Origin: Affinibrenneria salicis
Lineage (GTDB): Bacteria; Pseudomonadota; Gammaproteobacteria; Enterobacterales; Enterobacteriaceae
Length of the DNA: 64,000 bases
Direction of reading: 5' to 3'
NCBI RefSeq assembly: GCF_008710095.1
Contig: NZ_VYKJ01000010.1
Coordinates: 1-64,000 of the forward strand
Shown: positions 40,097 to 49,360 of the stretch, piece after piece
Position numbering within the stretch: position 1 is the stretch's first letter
How the letters are laid out: every line of letters begins with the position of its first letter
Program-made: the position numbers and the translations under genes
The notes under the pieces: generated by a model
Told to the model about the DNA's origin: nothing
The model's input: the letters and a program-made list of their open reading frames with translations, nothing else
Databases searched by the model: none

Positions 40097-42343
40097 TCAG
40101 CGCCCGCCGCGAATCAGACCGCCGAGCCCTTGTTGCTCAATAAAGGCCGACAATTGCTGACGCACGCCGCTGGCCGTTTGCATCTGCAGCGCCTGCTGCG
40201 CCAGACGTTGCGCATCGTCCAGAGCAATGTTGCGCAACAGGTATTTGATGCGCGCCACGCTGTAGCCGTTCATGCTGAGCGTGCGATAACCCAGGCCGAC
40301 CAACAACAGCGCGCCCAGCGGCTCGCCGGCGAGTTCTCCGCACAGGGAGACGGGCAACTCGTAACGCTGACACTGCGATATGATGTGATCGAGCACCTGC
40401 AGGATAGCCGGATGCAGGCTGTCATACAGCGCGGCGACGCGGGTGTTGTTGCGATCGACCGCCAACAGGTACTGGGTTAAATCGTTGGTGCCCACCGAGA
40501 TAAAATCGACCCGCCGCGCCAGATGAGGCAGCATAAAGACCATCGACGGCACTTCGAGCATGATGCCGATGTTGGGGCGCGGCAGCGGCTGCCCCAACCG
40601 TTCCTGCACCTCCAGCACCGCGCGTTCAATCAGACGGCGCGCATCGTCCACTTCATCCAGGCTGCTGATCATCGGCAACAGAATGCCGAGATTGCCGGCC
40701 CGCGCGTTGGCGCGCAGCATCGCTCGGATCTGAATCAGAAAGATCTCCGGCTGATCGAGGGTAATTCGAATGCCGCGCCAGCCGAGACAAGGGTTTTCTT
40801 CGCTGATCGGCAGGTAAGGCAACTGTTTGTCCGCGCCGATATCCAGCGTGCGCAGAACCACCGGACGGCCGGGATAGAGCTGTAGCATGCTTTCATACTG
40901 CGCCACCTGCTCATCCTCCGACGGGAAGCCGCTCTGCAGCATGAACGGGATCTCCGTGCGATACAGCCCGACGCCGTCGACCTGGCTGCTGAACAGACGC
41001 TCCTGCTCGGCGCTGAGTCCGGCATTCAGCATCACCTGAATGCGCTCGCCGCTTTTCAACGCCGCCGGAACATCGCGATCGTCCGCCGCCAGCCGCGCCA
41101 GCTCCTGTTCCCCCTGCACCAGACGCTGATACTCCTGCAGCAGCATCGGCTCCGGATCGACCAGCAGTTCGCCGCGATAACCGTCCACCACCAGCAGACG
41201 CTGGTGCAGCAGCGCCGGCTGAATATCCGCGCCCATCAGCGTCGGGATGCCCATCGCGCGCACCAGAATCGCCGCGTGCGAATTGGCCGCTCCGTCGCAC
41301 ACCACCACGCCGGCCAGCCGCTCGGGCGGCACTTCGGCCAACAGCGTGGCCGTCAGTTCGTCGGCCACCAGCACAAAGCGCTCCGGCCACTGCTGCACTC
41401 CAGGCGCGTTATCGCCGAGATGATAAAGCAGGCGCTGACCGAGCATGCGCAGATCTCCGGCACGTTCGCGCATGTAGGTATCCTTCAGGGCGGCGAACTG
41501 ACCGGCGAAACGTTCGATCACCTGACGCACCGCCCATTCCGCCACGCTGCCGGCGTCCACTTCGACGAACAGTTCGCGTTTCAGCCGTGCGTCATTCAGC
41601 AGGTGTGAATAAAGATCGAAAATGGCGGCGCTCTCTTTCTGCGACCCGGCGCTGAAGCGTTTGCTGAAACGCCGGAATTCGCTGGTCGCGTCTTCCAGCG
41701 CCTGGGTCAGACGAGTGCGCTCCCGCTCCGTATCGAGACTGGAGGCCTGGTAAACCTGCTCCAGCACCGGCTGAGTGCAGTCCTGCCAGCCAGGCGCTAT
41801 CGCTACGCCGGGCGCGGCCGGCAGCGCCCTGATGCGCGTCTGCCGGTACTGGCCGAACAGCGCGTTGAGCTGCGATTGCGAAAGAATGCCGGCCATCTGC
41901 GTCGCCAGCGTCACCATAAATGACTCTTCGCTCTCGTCAAACTGACGCAGCGCGCGCTGTTGCACCACCAGAACGCCGAGCAAATGGCGCCGGTGAATGA
42001 TCGGTACGCCCAGGAAGGAACGGAAATGGTGTTCTTTAACGGCGGGAATAAATTTAAAGCTGGGATGACTCTGCGCATCCGCGAGATTGATCGGTTCGGC
42101 CAGTTGCCCGACCAACCCCACCACGCCCTGCCCGAAGGCCAGAGTCACCGCCTGACCGCGCGGTTTTTTCAGGCCGCGCGTGGCCATCAGGTAGTAACAC
42201 TGGTGCTCGTGATCGGCCAGATAGACCGAACAAACTTCGGTATCCATCGCCAGACAGGTTTCGTTAACCAGGATGTCCAGCGCATCTTTCAGGCGCGCGG
42301 CGGACGCAACTTTTTCAACGACTTCTCGCAAGCGCGTGAGCAT
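40097..42343 (-). CDS. ptsP: Phosphoenolpyruvate-protein phosphotransferase PtsP (EI-Ntr)
   Basis: First enzyme of the nitrogen PTS, passing phosphate from PEP to NPr. The N-terminal GAF domain (about residues 1-165) is followed by a linker and the PTS enzyme I domains: phosphohistidine segment GAANSHAAILVRAMGIPTLMG, and the PEP-binding C-terminal barrel with GIGLYRTE-like DGVGLYRTEIPFM, NPCLGWRGIR and the SVGTNDLTQYLLAVDRNN signature. The 748 residues match E. coli PtsP. It is 12 bases downstream of rppH, the usual pair. Confidence 0.97.
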   Translation of the reverse strand: MLTRLREVVEKVASAARLKDALDILVNETCLAMDTEVCSVYLADHEHQCYYLMATRGLKKPRGQAVTLAFGQGVVGLVGQLAEPINLADAQSHPSFKFIPAVKEHHFRSFLGVPIIHRRHLLGVLVVQQRALRQFDESEESFMVTLATQMAGILSQSQLNALFGQYRQTRIRALPAAPGVAIAPGWQDCTQPVLEQVYQASSLDTERERTRLTQALEDATSEFRRFSKRFSAGSQKESAAIFDLYSHLLNDARLKRELFVEVDAGSVAEWAVRQVIERFAGQFAALKDTYMRERAGDLRMLGQRLLYHLGDNAPGVQQWPERFVLVADELTATLLAEVPPERLAGVVVCDGAANSHAAILVRAMGIPTLMGADIQPALLHQRLLVVDGYRGELLVDPEPMLLQEYQRLVQGEQELARLAADDRDVPAALKSGERIQVMLNAGLSAEQERLFSSQVDGVGLYRTEIPFMLQSGFPSEDEQVAQYESMLQLYPGRPVVLRTLDIGADKQLPYLPISEENPCLGWRGIRITLDQPEIFLIQIRAMLRANARAGNLGILLPMISSLDEVDDARRLIERAVLEVQERLGQPLPRPNIGIMLEVPSMVFMLPHLARRVDFISVGTNDLTQYLLAVDRNNTRVAALYDSLHPAILQVLDHIISQCQRYELPVSLCGELAGEPLGALLLVGLGYRTLSMNGYSVARIKYLLRNIALDDAQRLAQQALQMQTASGVRQQLSAFIEQQGLGGLIRGGR

Positions 42344-42355
42344 GATGAGCGATCA

Positions 42356-42892
42356 TTACCCTCTTTTCCGCCGGGAATGCGTACCGGAAGATGGCCTGGC
42401 CACGGCCGCACTCTCCTGGAGCAAAATAACCGGGCTAATAAATTCCTTCATCACCCGGCGATACACGTCTCGTTTGAACGAAACCACCTGCCGAACAGGA
42501 TACCAGTAGCTGACCCAGCGCCAGCCGTCAAATTCAGGCGTGCTGCTGCGCTGCATATTGATATCGGCTTCATTGCACATTAACTGTAGCAGAAACCATT
42601 TTTGCTTCTGACCAATACACACCGGTTTTGTATCCCAACGCACCAAACGTTTAGGCAATTTATAGCGCAGCCAGTTGCGGGTAAAAGCGAGGATGCGCAC
42701 GTCCTTTTTCCTCAGCCCCACCTCTTCGAACAGCTCGCGGTACATCGCCTGTTCTGCACTTTCTCCAGGGTTTATCCCCCCCTGCGGAAACTGCCAGGAG
42801 TGCTGCCCATAACGCCGGGCCCATAGCACCTGGCCGTGCCGATTGCAGATAACAATACCAACATTCGGGCGGTAGCCATCATCATCGATCAC
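42356..42892 (-). CDS. rppH: RNA pyrophosphohydrolase RppH (Nudix)
   Basis: Removes pyrophosphate from mRNA 5' ends and so triggers RNase E decay. The 178 residues begin [17 protein letters not shown]; the Nudix box [23 protein letters not shown] spans about residues 38-60 with all catalytic Glu residues. It is codirectional with ptsP. The region before its start carries DnaA boxes (DARS2). Confidence 0.97.
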   Translation of the reverse strand: MIDDDGYRPNVGIVICNRHGQVLWARRYGQHSWQFPQGGINPGESAEQAMYRELFEEVGLRKKDVRILAFTRNWLRYKLPKRLVRWDTKPVCIGQKQKWFLLQLMCNEADINMQRSSTPEFDGWRWVSYWYPVRQVVSFKRDVYRRVMKEFISPVILLQESAAVARPSSGTHSRRKRG

Positions 42893-43051
42893 CGGACTAC
42901 CTCAATAAACATCAATGCAAAGATGACCTGATTGTTTCACACTCCCGGCAGGCGGTAAACCACTGTCTGGAAGGGATGTGGCCGCCGTTCGCTCTGGATA
43001 ACTTGCCCCGGCGGGATAAGTTATAAACATGTAAAGTCTCTGCATCGGGTT

Positions 43052-43389
43052 TTATTCACTTTTTCTGTGGACATCTTTGTGCAGAACTTCGTTAAAATAT
43101 GGGTAAAACTTATTATAGCCGACTTAATCACGTCGCAAAGATATAAAAATTACCCTTTATTTTCATAAAAATAAAATCAATACCCACAGCAACGCATCGC
43201 GTCGACACGGAACCGGATCCGACGATCTTTGCAACTGGCGAAAGATCAAACGCCCTGTTACTTATCCACAAGGCAAACGATAAAATAAGATAAAATCCAG
43301 GCAAAAACAGTAAATGGCCTCAGCGTCAAGGCTGTAAATCAAACCAGTAGTGGGATAAATTGGCTGTTATCCCATAAATCTGTGGATAA
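43052..43389. promoter_or_regulatory. DARS2-like DnaA-reactivating region between rppH and mutH
   Basis: E. coli DARS2, which converts ADP-DnaA to ATP-DnaA, lies between mutH and rppH (ygdP). The same intergenic space here (42893-43587) has two perfect consensus DnaA boxes in opposite orientations: TTATCCACA at 43262-43270 and TGTGGATAA at 43381-43389. Weaker sites are TTATTCACT (43052) and TGTGGACAT (43066). An inverted repeat TGGGATAA/TTATCCCA (43351-43375) lies between the two strong boxes. Position is known from E. coli, the boxes are seen; function here is inferred. IHF and Fis sites were not identified with confidence. The rest of the gap is A/T rich and should carry both promoters. Confidence 0.75.
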
Positions 43390-43587
43390 CATGGTGTAAG
43401 ATCCTGTTTATTGCCGGTGTCTTGTCATGCACAACCTGTTTCCGTCAGCGCGCGACAGGCTAAACGGCAATAAAAAAACGCTATGAATCATGCTATTATT
43501 AGACGCCCGTTGATCCGGCGGCGTGAACTTTTTACCGCCCGCGCCGACTGTATTTTTTTTAAGCAACAAAATAGCGGACCTGTGTGT

Positions 43588-44274
43588 ATGCATTTATCCT
43601 CAATTCTGCCCGAACCGCCTCAGGATGAGCAGACGCTGTTCCAGCGTGCCCTGGCGCTGGCCGGCTACAGCCTCGGCGAACTGGCGCAAGCCGCCGCGCT
43701 GCCCATTCCGGCCAATCTGAAACGCGATAAAGGCTGGATCGGCCTGCTGCTGGAACGCTATCTGGGCGCCAGCGCGGGCAGTAAACCCGAACAGGATTTT
43801 CCGCAACTGGGCATTGAACTGAAAACCATCCCGATCGATGAACAAGGCCGGCCGCTGGAAACCACCTTTGTCTGCGTCGCTCCGCTGACCGGCAATAGCG
43901 GCGTTACCTGGGAGAGCAGCCACGTGCGCCATAAGCTGGCGCGGGTGCTGTGGATTCCGGTGGAAGGCGCACGCCACATTCCGCTGGCGGAGCGCCGCAT
44001 CGGCACGCCGCTGTTGTGGAGCCCGAGCGCCAGCGAGGAGGAGCAGTTGCGGCGCGACTGGGAAGAGCTGATGGATTTGATCGTGTTAGGCCGGGTGGAA
44101 AATATTACCGCTCGCCACGGCGAAGTGCTTCAGTTACGCCCCAAGGCCGCCAACAGCCGGGCGCTGACCGAAGCAATCGGCGAACACGGCCAGCCGATTC
44201 TGACCCTGCCGCGCGGCTTCTATCTGAAAAAAACCTTTACCGCCCCGCTGCTGGCGCGCCATTTTCAGCTGTAG
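43588..44274 (+). CDS. mutH: DNA mismatch repair endonuclease MutH
   Basis: Nicks the unmethylated strand at hemimethylated GATC sites in mismatch repair. The 228 residues match E. coli (229). The motif [20 protein letters not shown] and the catalytic [15 protein letters not shown] (Asp, Glu, Lys of the DX(n)EXK motif) are intact, followed by [11 protein letters not shown] start at [13 protein letters not shown]; an open frame further upstream begins in intergenic sequence and is unlikely. The ribosome site is weak. Confidence 0.95.
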   Translation: MHLSSILPEPPQDEQTLFQRALALAGYSLGELAQAAALPIPANLKRDKGWIGLLLERYLGASAGSKPEQDFPQLGIELKTIPIDEQGRPLETTFVCVAPLTGNSGVTWESSHVRHKLARVLWIPVEGARHIPLAERRIGTPLLWSPSASEEEQLRRDWEELMDLIVLGRVENITARHGEVLQLRPKAANSRALTEAIGEHGQPILTLPRGFYLKKTFTAPLLARHFQL

Positions 44275-44448
44275 CAGCCCTTGCCCTGCCGGCGCAAGTC
44301 GCCCGGCGACCCTGTCTGGCTGAAAATTACTGTTTCTTCGTTTACTCGCAGATAACTTCCTTTACACTCTACGGGCTTGACTACATCAAGTTTTTTGCCA
44401 GGCTAAATTTCACCCTAAATATTCAACCAACAGAAAGGATGACTGCTG

Positions 44449-44667
44449 ATGAAATTATGGACAAGCGTGTTGACCACGCTGGCCATTGCTTTAACGCTAT
44501 CCGGCTGCGCCAGCGACTATGTAATCGCGACCAAAGAGGGGCAGATGTTGCTGACGCAAAGCAAGCCGAAAGAGGATAAATCAACTGGATTAATCAGTTA
44601 TATTGATGAACAAGGAACGGAGCGACAGATTAATCGCGCTAACGTTTCCCAAATCATCGAGCGCTAA
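44449..44667 (+). CDS. ygdR: YgdI/YgdR family lipoprotein
   Basis: Small lipoprotein, 72 residues, with signal and lipobox LSGC (Cys 20) and a C-terminal SH3-like DUF903 domain (VIATKEGQMLLTQSKPK, ISYIDEQGTERQINRANV). Function is unknown. In E. coli ygdR also lies between mutH and tas; the intervening ygdQ is missing here. AGAAAGGATGACTGCTG precedes the ATG. Confidence 0.93.
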   Translation: MKLWTSVLTTLAIALTLSGCASDYVIATKEGQMLLTQSKPKEDKSTGLISYIDEQGTERQINRANVSQIIER

Positions 44668-44777
44668 TGCCGCTGCCGCCGGACGGAATCGCTTTCCCGC
44701 GTCTCCCGGACTGGTTATAGTCAAAGTCAGGTATAGGTCACTTCATCTGCTATTTTCAGACATAAAGGAAGCAGGCA

Positions 44778-45818
44778 ATGCTATATCACCGTATTCCCCA
44801 CAGCTCTTTGGAAGTCAGCATACTGGGCCTTGGCACCATGACCTTCGGCGAACAGAACAGCGAGGCCGACGCGCACGCCCAACTCGATTACGCTATAGCC
44901 GCCGGCGTTAACCTGATTGATACGGCGGAGATGTATCCGGTGCCGCCCCGGCCCGAAACCCAGGGACGGACGGAAAGCTATATCGGCTCCTGGCTGAAAA
45001 AACGCGGCGGACGCGAAAAAATTGTGCTGGCCACTAAAGTGGCGGGACCGGTGCGCGGCAACGACAGCGGCATTCGCCCGCAGCAGATGCTGGACCGCAA
45101 GAATATTCGCGCGGCGCTGGACGCCAGCCTGTCGCGGCTGAATACCGACTACATCGATTTGTACCAGCTGCACTGGCCGCAGCGTCAGGCCAACTTTTTT
45201 GGCCGGCTGAACTACCAGTACAGCGATGAGAAACCGGCGGTCACCCTGCTGGAAACGCTGGAAGCGCTGGCGGAACAGGTGCGCGCCGGCAAGATTCGCT
45301 ACGTCGGCGTATCGAACGAAACGCCCTGGGGCGTGATGCGCTATCTGCAACTGGCCGAGAAACACGATCTGCCGCGCATCGTCTCGATCCAGAACCCCTA
45401 CAGCCTGCTCAACCGCAGCTTTGAGATCGGTCTGGCCGAGATCAGCCAGCACGAAGGCGTCGAACTGCTGGCTTATTCCGCCCTGGCATTCGGCACCCTG
45501 ACCGGCAAATATCTGCACGGCGCCCGGCCGGCCGGCGCTCGCAATACGCTGTTCAGCCGTTTCGGCCGCTATTCCACGCCCCATACCGAACAGGCCATTG
45601 AGGAGTATGTCAATCTGGCGCGACGCCACGGGCTGGATGCGGCGCAGATGGCGTTGGCTTTTGTGCGCCAACAGCCGTTTGTCGCCAGCACCCTGCTGGG
45701 CGCCACTTCGGTCGAACAGTTGAAAGTGAATCTGGACAGTCTTGAGTTGCAGCTGAGCGAAGAGGTGTTGGCGGAACTGGAGCTGATCCATCAGCGCTTC
45801 ACGATTCCGGCGCCCTGA
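44778..45818 (+). CDS. tas: Aldo/keto reductase Tas
   Basis: NADPH-dependent aldo-keto reductase of the Tas family; the natural substrate is not known (the E. coli gene was found as a suppressor of tyrosine starvation). The 346 residues start MLYHRIPHSSLEVSILGLG, with the family residues in NLIDTAEMYPVP (Asp, Tyr), the LATKVAGP Lys and LYQLHWPQR His. AGGAAGCAGGCA lies before the ATG. It converges on yggN; in E. coli these two genes are far apart. Confidence 0.93.
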   Translation: MLYHRIPHSSLEVSILGLGTMTFGEQNSEADAHAQLDYAIAAGVNLIDTAEMYPVPPRPETQGRTESYIGSWLKKRGGREKIVLATKVAGPVRGNDSGIRPQQMLDRKNIRAALDASLSRLNTDYIDLYQLHWPQRQANFFGRLNYQYSDEKPAVTLLETLEALAEQVRAGKIRYVGVSNETPWGVMRYLQLAEKHDLPRIVSIQNPYSLLNRSFEIGLAEISQHEGVELLAYSALAFGTLTGKYLHGARPAGARNTLFSRFGRYSTPHTEQAIEEYVNLARRHGLDAAQMALAFVRQQPFVASTLLGATSVEQLKVNLDSLELQLSEEVLAELELIHQRFTIPAP

Positions 45819-45931
45819 TCAGCCCCAAAGGCGGCGAACATAACCGCCCGAAGCAAAACTGGAGAGGATTTATCGCCGGTAAGACACACGCTCCGCGCTC
45901 ACCGGCTGTGCAAGATGACGGGGCTAACGGC

Positions 45932-46648
45932 TTATTTCAGCGCCTGCGATAGCTCGCGGCGCTGGTTTTCCAGCCCCTGCGCGCGCTGGCATACGTCGCG
46001 ACCGAATGCCTGAAACGCCTGCTCCTGGTTATTCCATTCGCGTTGAATCGCCTGCTGCAATCCGCCTAAATTGCCCATCAGCGCCTGCAGCGGATTATTC
46101 CCCTGGCCGCTCAGTTGCTTCACGCCCATCTCATTCAGGCTGTCCTGCAGCACGCCGCCCAGGCTTTGCTGCACGATCTGCCGACCGTCCTGCTCTACCT
46201 GTTTAATCGCCTGATGGTGAAACGCCAGACCGTCGTCGCGCGGCTCGATAATACGACGCATCTGCTGCCTCAGCTGATCGTTCAGCGTAGTCAGCCGGTT
46301 GCGCACGTTGCTGTCGCTGCCCAGTTCCTGCACGATCACGTTATCCAGCGCCACTCTGGCTTTTTCCAGATGCTGCTGCGCGCCCTGATCAATCCACGGC
46401 AGTTGCTGACGCAGCGACTGCTGATAATGCTTCGCCTGCTGGCGTTGTTCATCATTGAGCGTCAGCGCGGCGCCGTCGCGCACTATCTCCCCTTGCGGAG
46501 AAATCACTAAATTGCCGCTGGCGCCGACGACTTGCACATTTTGTCGGCTGATGATGATGTCGTCCTGCGGATTGACGTCGCACTGCCAGGCCGCCTGCAC
46601 CTGCGAAGTCAGCAACATCAATACAACTAGCGCTATGTTACGCAACAT
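45932..46648 (-). CDS. yggN: DUF2884 family periplasmic protein YggN
   Basis: Protein of unknown function with a signal peptide (cleavage probably after QVQAAW-type region, about residue 19) and a Gln-rich, helical mature part. The 238 residues and the place beside yggL and trmB match E. coli YggN. The end (ENQRRELSQALK) is typical. No enzymatic motif was seen. Confidence 0.88.
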   Translation of the reverse strand: MLRNIALVVLMLLTSQVQAAWQCDVNPQDDIIISRQNVQVVGASGNLVISPQGEIVRDGAALTLNDEQRQQAKHYQQSLRQQLPWIDQGAQQHLEKARVALDNVIVQELGSDSNVRNRLTTLNDQLRQQMRRIIEPRDDGLAFHHQAIKQVEQDGRQIVQQSLGGVLQDSLNEMGVKQLSGQGNNPLQALMGNLGGLQQAIQREWNNQEQAFQAFGRDVCQRAQGLENQRRELSQALK

Positions 46649-46714
46649 AAAATCTCCGGAAAGCAGCAGGGCCGGCGCGGCGAACGCGCGCCCTGGACAC
46701 CAAACGAATACGGT

Positions 46715-47041
46715 TTAATCCCACCAGATGTCAAACAGTTCACCCACTCTGACCTCAAGCAACTGATGCGCTTCCAGCCACTGTTTCACCGTTTCGCGCT
46801 GAGCGTCGGTACAGTGCCCCATCTGCTGCAGACAAATCAGCCCTTCCCAGTGCAGGTAACCGCTACCCTCATAGGCCAGCCCGTTCGGCTCGATCACTTC
46901 ATCAATGAACAGATCCAGCGTGCGATCGATCTCTTCCACGCTGGTGCCTTCGGCGAAGTACCAGCTTACTGAAAAGCCCAGCTCCTGGAATTCATCAATG
47001 TGTAACTTTTTACGTAAACGACGACTGCGATTGTTAGCCAT
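46715..47041 (-). CDS. yggL: DUF469 family protein YggL (ribosome-associated)
   Basis: Small acidic protein of 108 residues; the N-terminal basic segment ANNRSRRLRKKLHIDEF is followed by the DUF469 domain (GFSVSWYFAEGTS to WLEAHQL). E. coli YggL has been reported to bind 50S subunits. It overlaps the trmB stop by one base and is followed by yggN, the conserved trmB-yggL-yggN order. Confidence 0.93.
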   Translation of the reverse strand: MANNRSRRLRKKLHIDEFQELGFSVSWYFAEGTSVEEIDRTLDLFIDEVIEPNGLAYEGSGYLHWEGLICLQQMGHCTDAQRETVKQWLEAHQLLEVRVGELFDIWWD

Positions 47042-47760
47042 TATGCCACCCTCTCAAACATCAGATCCCACACGCCGTGCCCCAGCCGCTGGCCGCGCGC
47101 CTCAAATTTAGTCAGCGGACGAGACTCCGGCCGCGGTACATAATCATTATTTGCCGACAGATTGCGATAGCCGTTCACGGAACGCATAACATCCAGCATA
47201 TGCTCCGCGTAAGGTTCCCAGTCGGTGGCCATGTGAAATACCCCGCCGGGCTTCAGCTTACTCAGCACCAGCTCCACAAACGGCGCCTGGACGATACGAC
47301 GCTTGTTATGACGCGCCTTATGCCAGGGATCGGGGAAAAACAGCTGCACCATGTCCAGCGAGGCCGCGGGGATCATATTTTCCAGCACCTCCACCGCATC
47401 GTGGCACATCACGCGCAGATTGCCGATCGCCGCTTCCTGCGCCGAGGACAGGCAGGCGCCCACGCCGGGCAGATGCACCTCGATGCCGAGGAAGTTCTGC
47501 TCCGCATGCTGCGCGGCCATACTGACCAGAGACGCGCCCATACCGAAGCCGATCTCCAGCACCAGCGGCGCCTCGCGGCCAAACAGCGCGGAAAAATCCA
47601 GCGGCTGCGGCTGGTACTCCACGCCCATCACCGGCCAGTAGTGGTCCAGAGCCAGCTGTTGCCCTTTGGTCAATCGCCCCTGGCGCCGAACAAAGCTGCG
47701 GATACGTCGCAAAGGACGGCCATTTTCATCAAATTTCGGTGAGATGACGTTGTTAATCAT
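47041..47760 (-). CDS. trmB: tRNA (guanine-N7)-methyltransferase TrmB
   Basis: Forms m7G46 in tRNA. The 239 residues have the SAM-binding [16 protein letters not shown] and the family signature [17 protein letters not shown]. In E. coli its divergent neighbour is mutY; here mutY is 9.5 kb away because of the fimbrial insertion. The short region upstream (47761-47830) is A/T rich and should hold its promoter. Confidence 0.97.
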   Translation of the reverse strand: MINNVISPKFDENGRPLRRIRSFVRRQGRLTKGQQLALDHYWPVMGVEYQPQPLDFSALFGREAPLVLEIGFGMGASLVSMAAQHAEQNFLGIEVHLPGVGACLSSAQEAAIGNLRVMCHDAVEVLENMIPAASLDMVQLFFPDPWHKARHNKRRIVQAPFVELVLSKLKPGGVFHMATDWEPYAEHMLDVMRSVNGYRNLSANNDYVPRPESRPLTKFEARGQRLGHGVWDLMFERVA

Positions 47761-47920
47761 AGTGCTTACTGTCTTGTCAGGGGTTATGAAACAAGCACGC
47801 AGTATAATAGATACCTATAAAAAATTCTTTTCATATCACCCCCGGGCGTAACAACCCGGCGGGCGGGGGGCAAGAAGGATCAGGAATCGTATTCAGGACA
47901 GCGGGTTATCCGCCGTCCGC

Positions 47921-48523
47921 TCAAAGGTAACGATAAATATCCTGGAGTTTATGGCAGTTGAGTTTTTTCAGCACTTCATGGCGCTGAGCATAAATGGTTT
48001 TGATGCTGCGGTTTCTTTCCTGCGCGGCGTACTTCGCCTGGCGACCCGACAGCAGGCTGATAAACACCGCCATCTGGCAACGGGCGAGGATAGACTTTAT
48101 CCCGAACGCTGCCCCGGCCGTCGGCTGGCGCAACCGTTCGCACAGGAAGTGGTCGAGCGACTGAACCGTACAGCGTTCGGTAGCCAGCAACAGCGGCTCG
48201 ATATTTTTATAGCAGCGGATTAGCAGAGCAAGAAGATTGCTTTTGCCGAGAACCAGCAGACGGCGTTTGCTTATCGCGCCAGCATTTCTCTCATCTGAAG
48301 CAAAACGCAGGAAAAAGTCCAAATCACGCACAGTGAGCAACACGAAAATAAGGCAGTCCGCACGTGGAATACGGGAAACATGCTTAGCGTCGTTATTTTC
48401 CAGCTCGGGAATGGGATAACACATAACGGCTTCGGATTGATGAATAATGTCATCACACAAATACTTAACCGTCTGATAATAATAATTGCAGGACGTCACG
48501 ATAATTATTTTAGGCTGGCACAT
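47921..48523 (-). CDS. LuxR-type transcriptional regulator linked to the fimbrial operon
   Basis: The 200-residue protein ends with a LuxR/FixJ helix-turn-helix: FISLLSGRQAKYAAQERN, then RSIKTIYAQRHEVLKKLNC. The N-terminal 130 residues may be a receiver-like fold, but I see no clear phosphoacceptor Asp, so it is likely an unphosphorylated or degenerate receiver as in FimW- or RcsA-like regulators; this is inference. The ATG is preceded by GGAG at six bases. It follows the fimbrial operon in the same direction, with a terminator-like hairpin in its leader and a heptamer repeat upstream. Probable control of fimbriae. Confidence 0.8.
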   Translation of the reverse strand: MCQPKIIIVTSCNYYYQTVKYLCDDIIHQSEAVMCYPIPELENNDAKHVSRIPRADCLIFVLLTVRDLDFFLRFASDERNAGAISKRRLLVLGKSNLLALLIRCYKNIEPLLLATERCTVQSLDHFLCERLRQPTAGAAFGIKSILARCQMAVFISLLSGRQAKYAAQERNRSIKTIYAQRHEVLKKLNCHKLQDIYRYL

Positions 48524-48538
48524 AACAGCTCCGGAGAT

Positions 48539-48564
48539 AAAAAAGTCCCGACCGGTGGCCGGAC
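48539..48564 (-). terminator. Terminator-like hairpin in the leader of the LuxR-type gene
   Basis: On the minus strand an imperfect stem (GTCCGGCC ACC GGTCGGGAC, 48564-48545) is followed directly by six T residues (48544-48539). It lies only 15 bases before the start codon at 48523. It could end read-through from the fimbrial operon or act as an attenuator. Confidence 0.5.
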
Positions 48565-48710
48565 GAAAAATATAGGACTCTGGCCCACATCATTCTGTTT
48601 GCAGGGAAATACGGTCAGAAACCGATTTGAACAGCGTTAACGCATACCCGCAGGAAAACGTCCCGGAGGGACCGGATAATGGCGCGCAGCCAACCTACCT
48701 GCAACCTAAA

Positions 48711-48752
48711 GCCTGAAGCCTGAAGCCTGAAGCCTGAAGCCTGAAGCCTGAC
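48711..48752. repeat. Heptanucleotide tandem repeat (GCCTGAA)
   Basis: Five perfect copies of GCCTGAA and a sixth that ends GCCTGAC run without interruption in the 252 bases between the last fimbrial gene and the LuxR-type gene. A degenerate copy (ACCTAAA) precedes them. It is outside any coding frame, about 190 bases upstream of the regulator start. Confidence 0.97.
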
Positions 48753-48775
48753 GGGATACCGACAAATATGGGCGT

Positions 48776-49351
48776 CTACTGATAGCTTAGTTTAAAATTG
48801 GCGCTGGCCGTATAATCTCCCGCGGTTAAACGCTCATCGCTGATTTTTTCCAGCCTGGCCCTGAAGTTTAACCGGTTATCCCCCGCCTCCAGATGCATCC
48901 ACGGCGTCGATTCATTGAGCGCCAGCAATCGTTCGGCGTAGTAGATACCGATGGCCGCGCCCTGGGCGATCGACGCCGGGTCCAGCGCCAGCCGGCCTGC
49001 CGCTCCCCCGGCCTCCGGGCCGCTGAAGGTGACGGCCACATCCTGGCGGGTTTCGGTGCTGCAGCCGGTTAACTGAATGGCGAAATCCCGCCAGGCGCCG
49101 TGATTATCGACCTGCAGCTCGCGCGTGGACGTCTCGCCCAGATCCACATCGATATTGGCGTCGCCGGGATTTAACCTGCAGGGCGCGTCCACCACCCTGA
49201 CATGAAAGGTCACGTCATAGTTATTATCCTGCTGCGCGGCGGAACTCCGGCTAAACACCATCGTTTTCGCCTGCGCCTGCCCGCTCGTCATAATTAGCAA
49301 CAGCAAAAATCCAGCCGCCGGCCAATAGGCAATTTTATCCTGCCGTTTCAT
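48776..49351 (-). CDS. Fimbrial minor subunit (chaperone-usher family)
   Basis: The 191-residue protein has a signal peptide (cleavage near GQAQAKT, about residue 28), a Cys pair (DAPCRLN and LTGCSTE) and the C-terminal donor-strand motif: Gly 14 residues from the end (GDYTASANFKLSYQ) and a penultimate Tyr. It is the last gene of the operon, nine bases after the adhesin. It could be a tip adaptor or a terminator subunit. Confidence 0.88.
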   Translation of the reverse strand: MKRQDKIAYWPAAGFLLLLIMTSGQAQAKTMVFSRSSAAQQDNNYDVTFHVRVVDAPCRLNPGDANIDVDLGETSTRELQVDNHGAWRDFAIQLTGCSTETRQDVAVTFSGPEAGGAAGRLALDPASIAQGAAIGIYYAERLLALNESTPWMHLEAGDNRLNFRARLEKISDERLTAGDYTASANFKLSYQ

Positions 49352-49360
49352 TGCCGCCCC

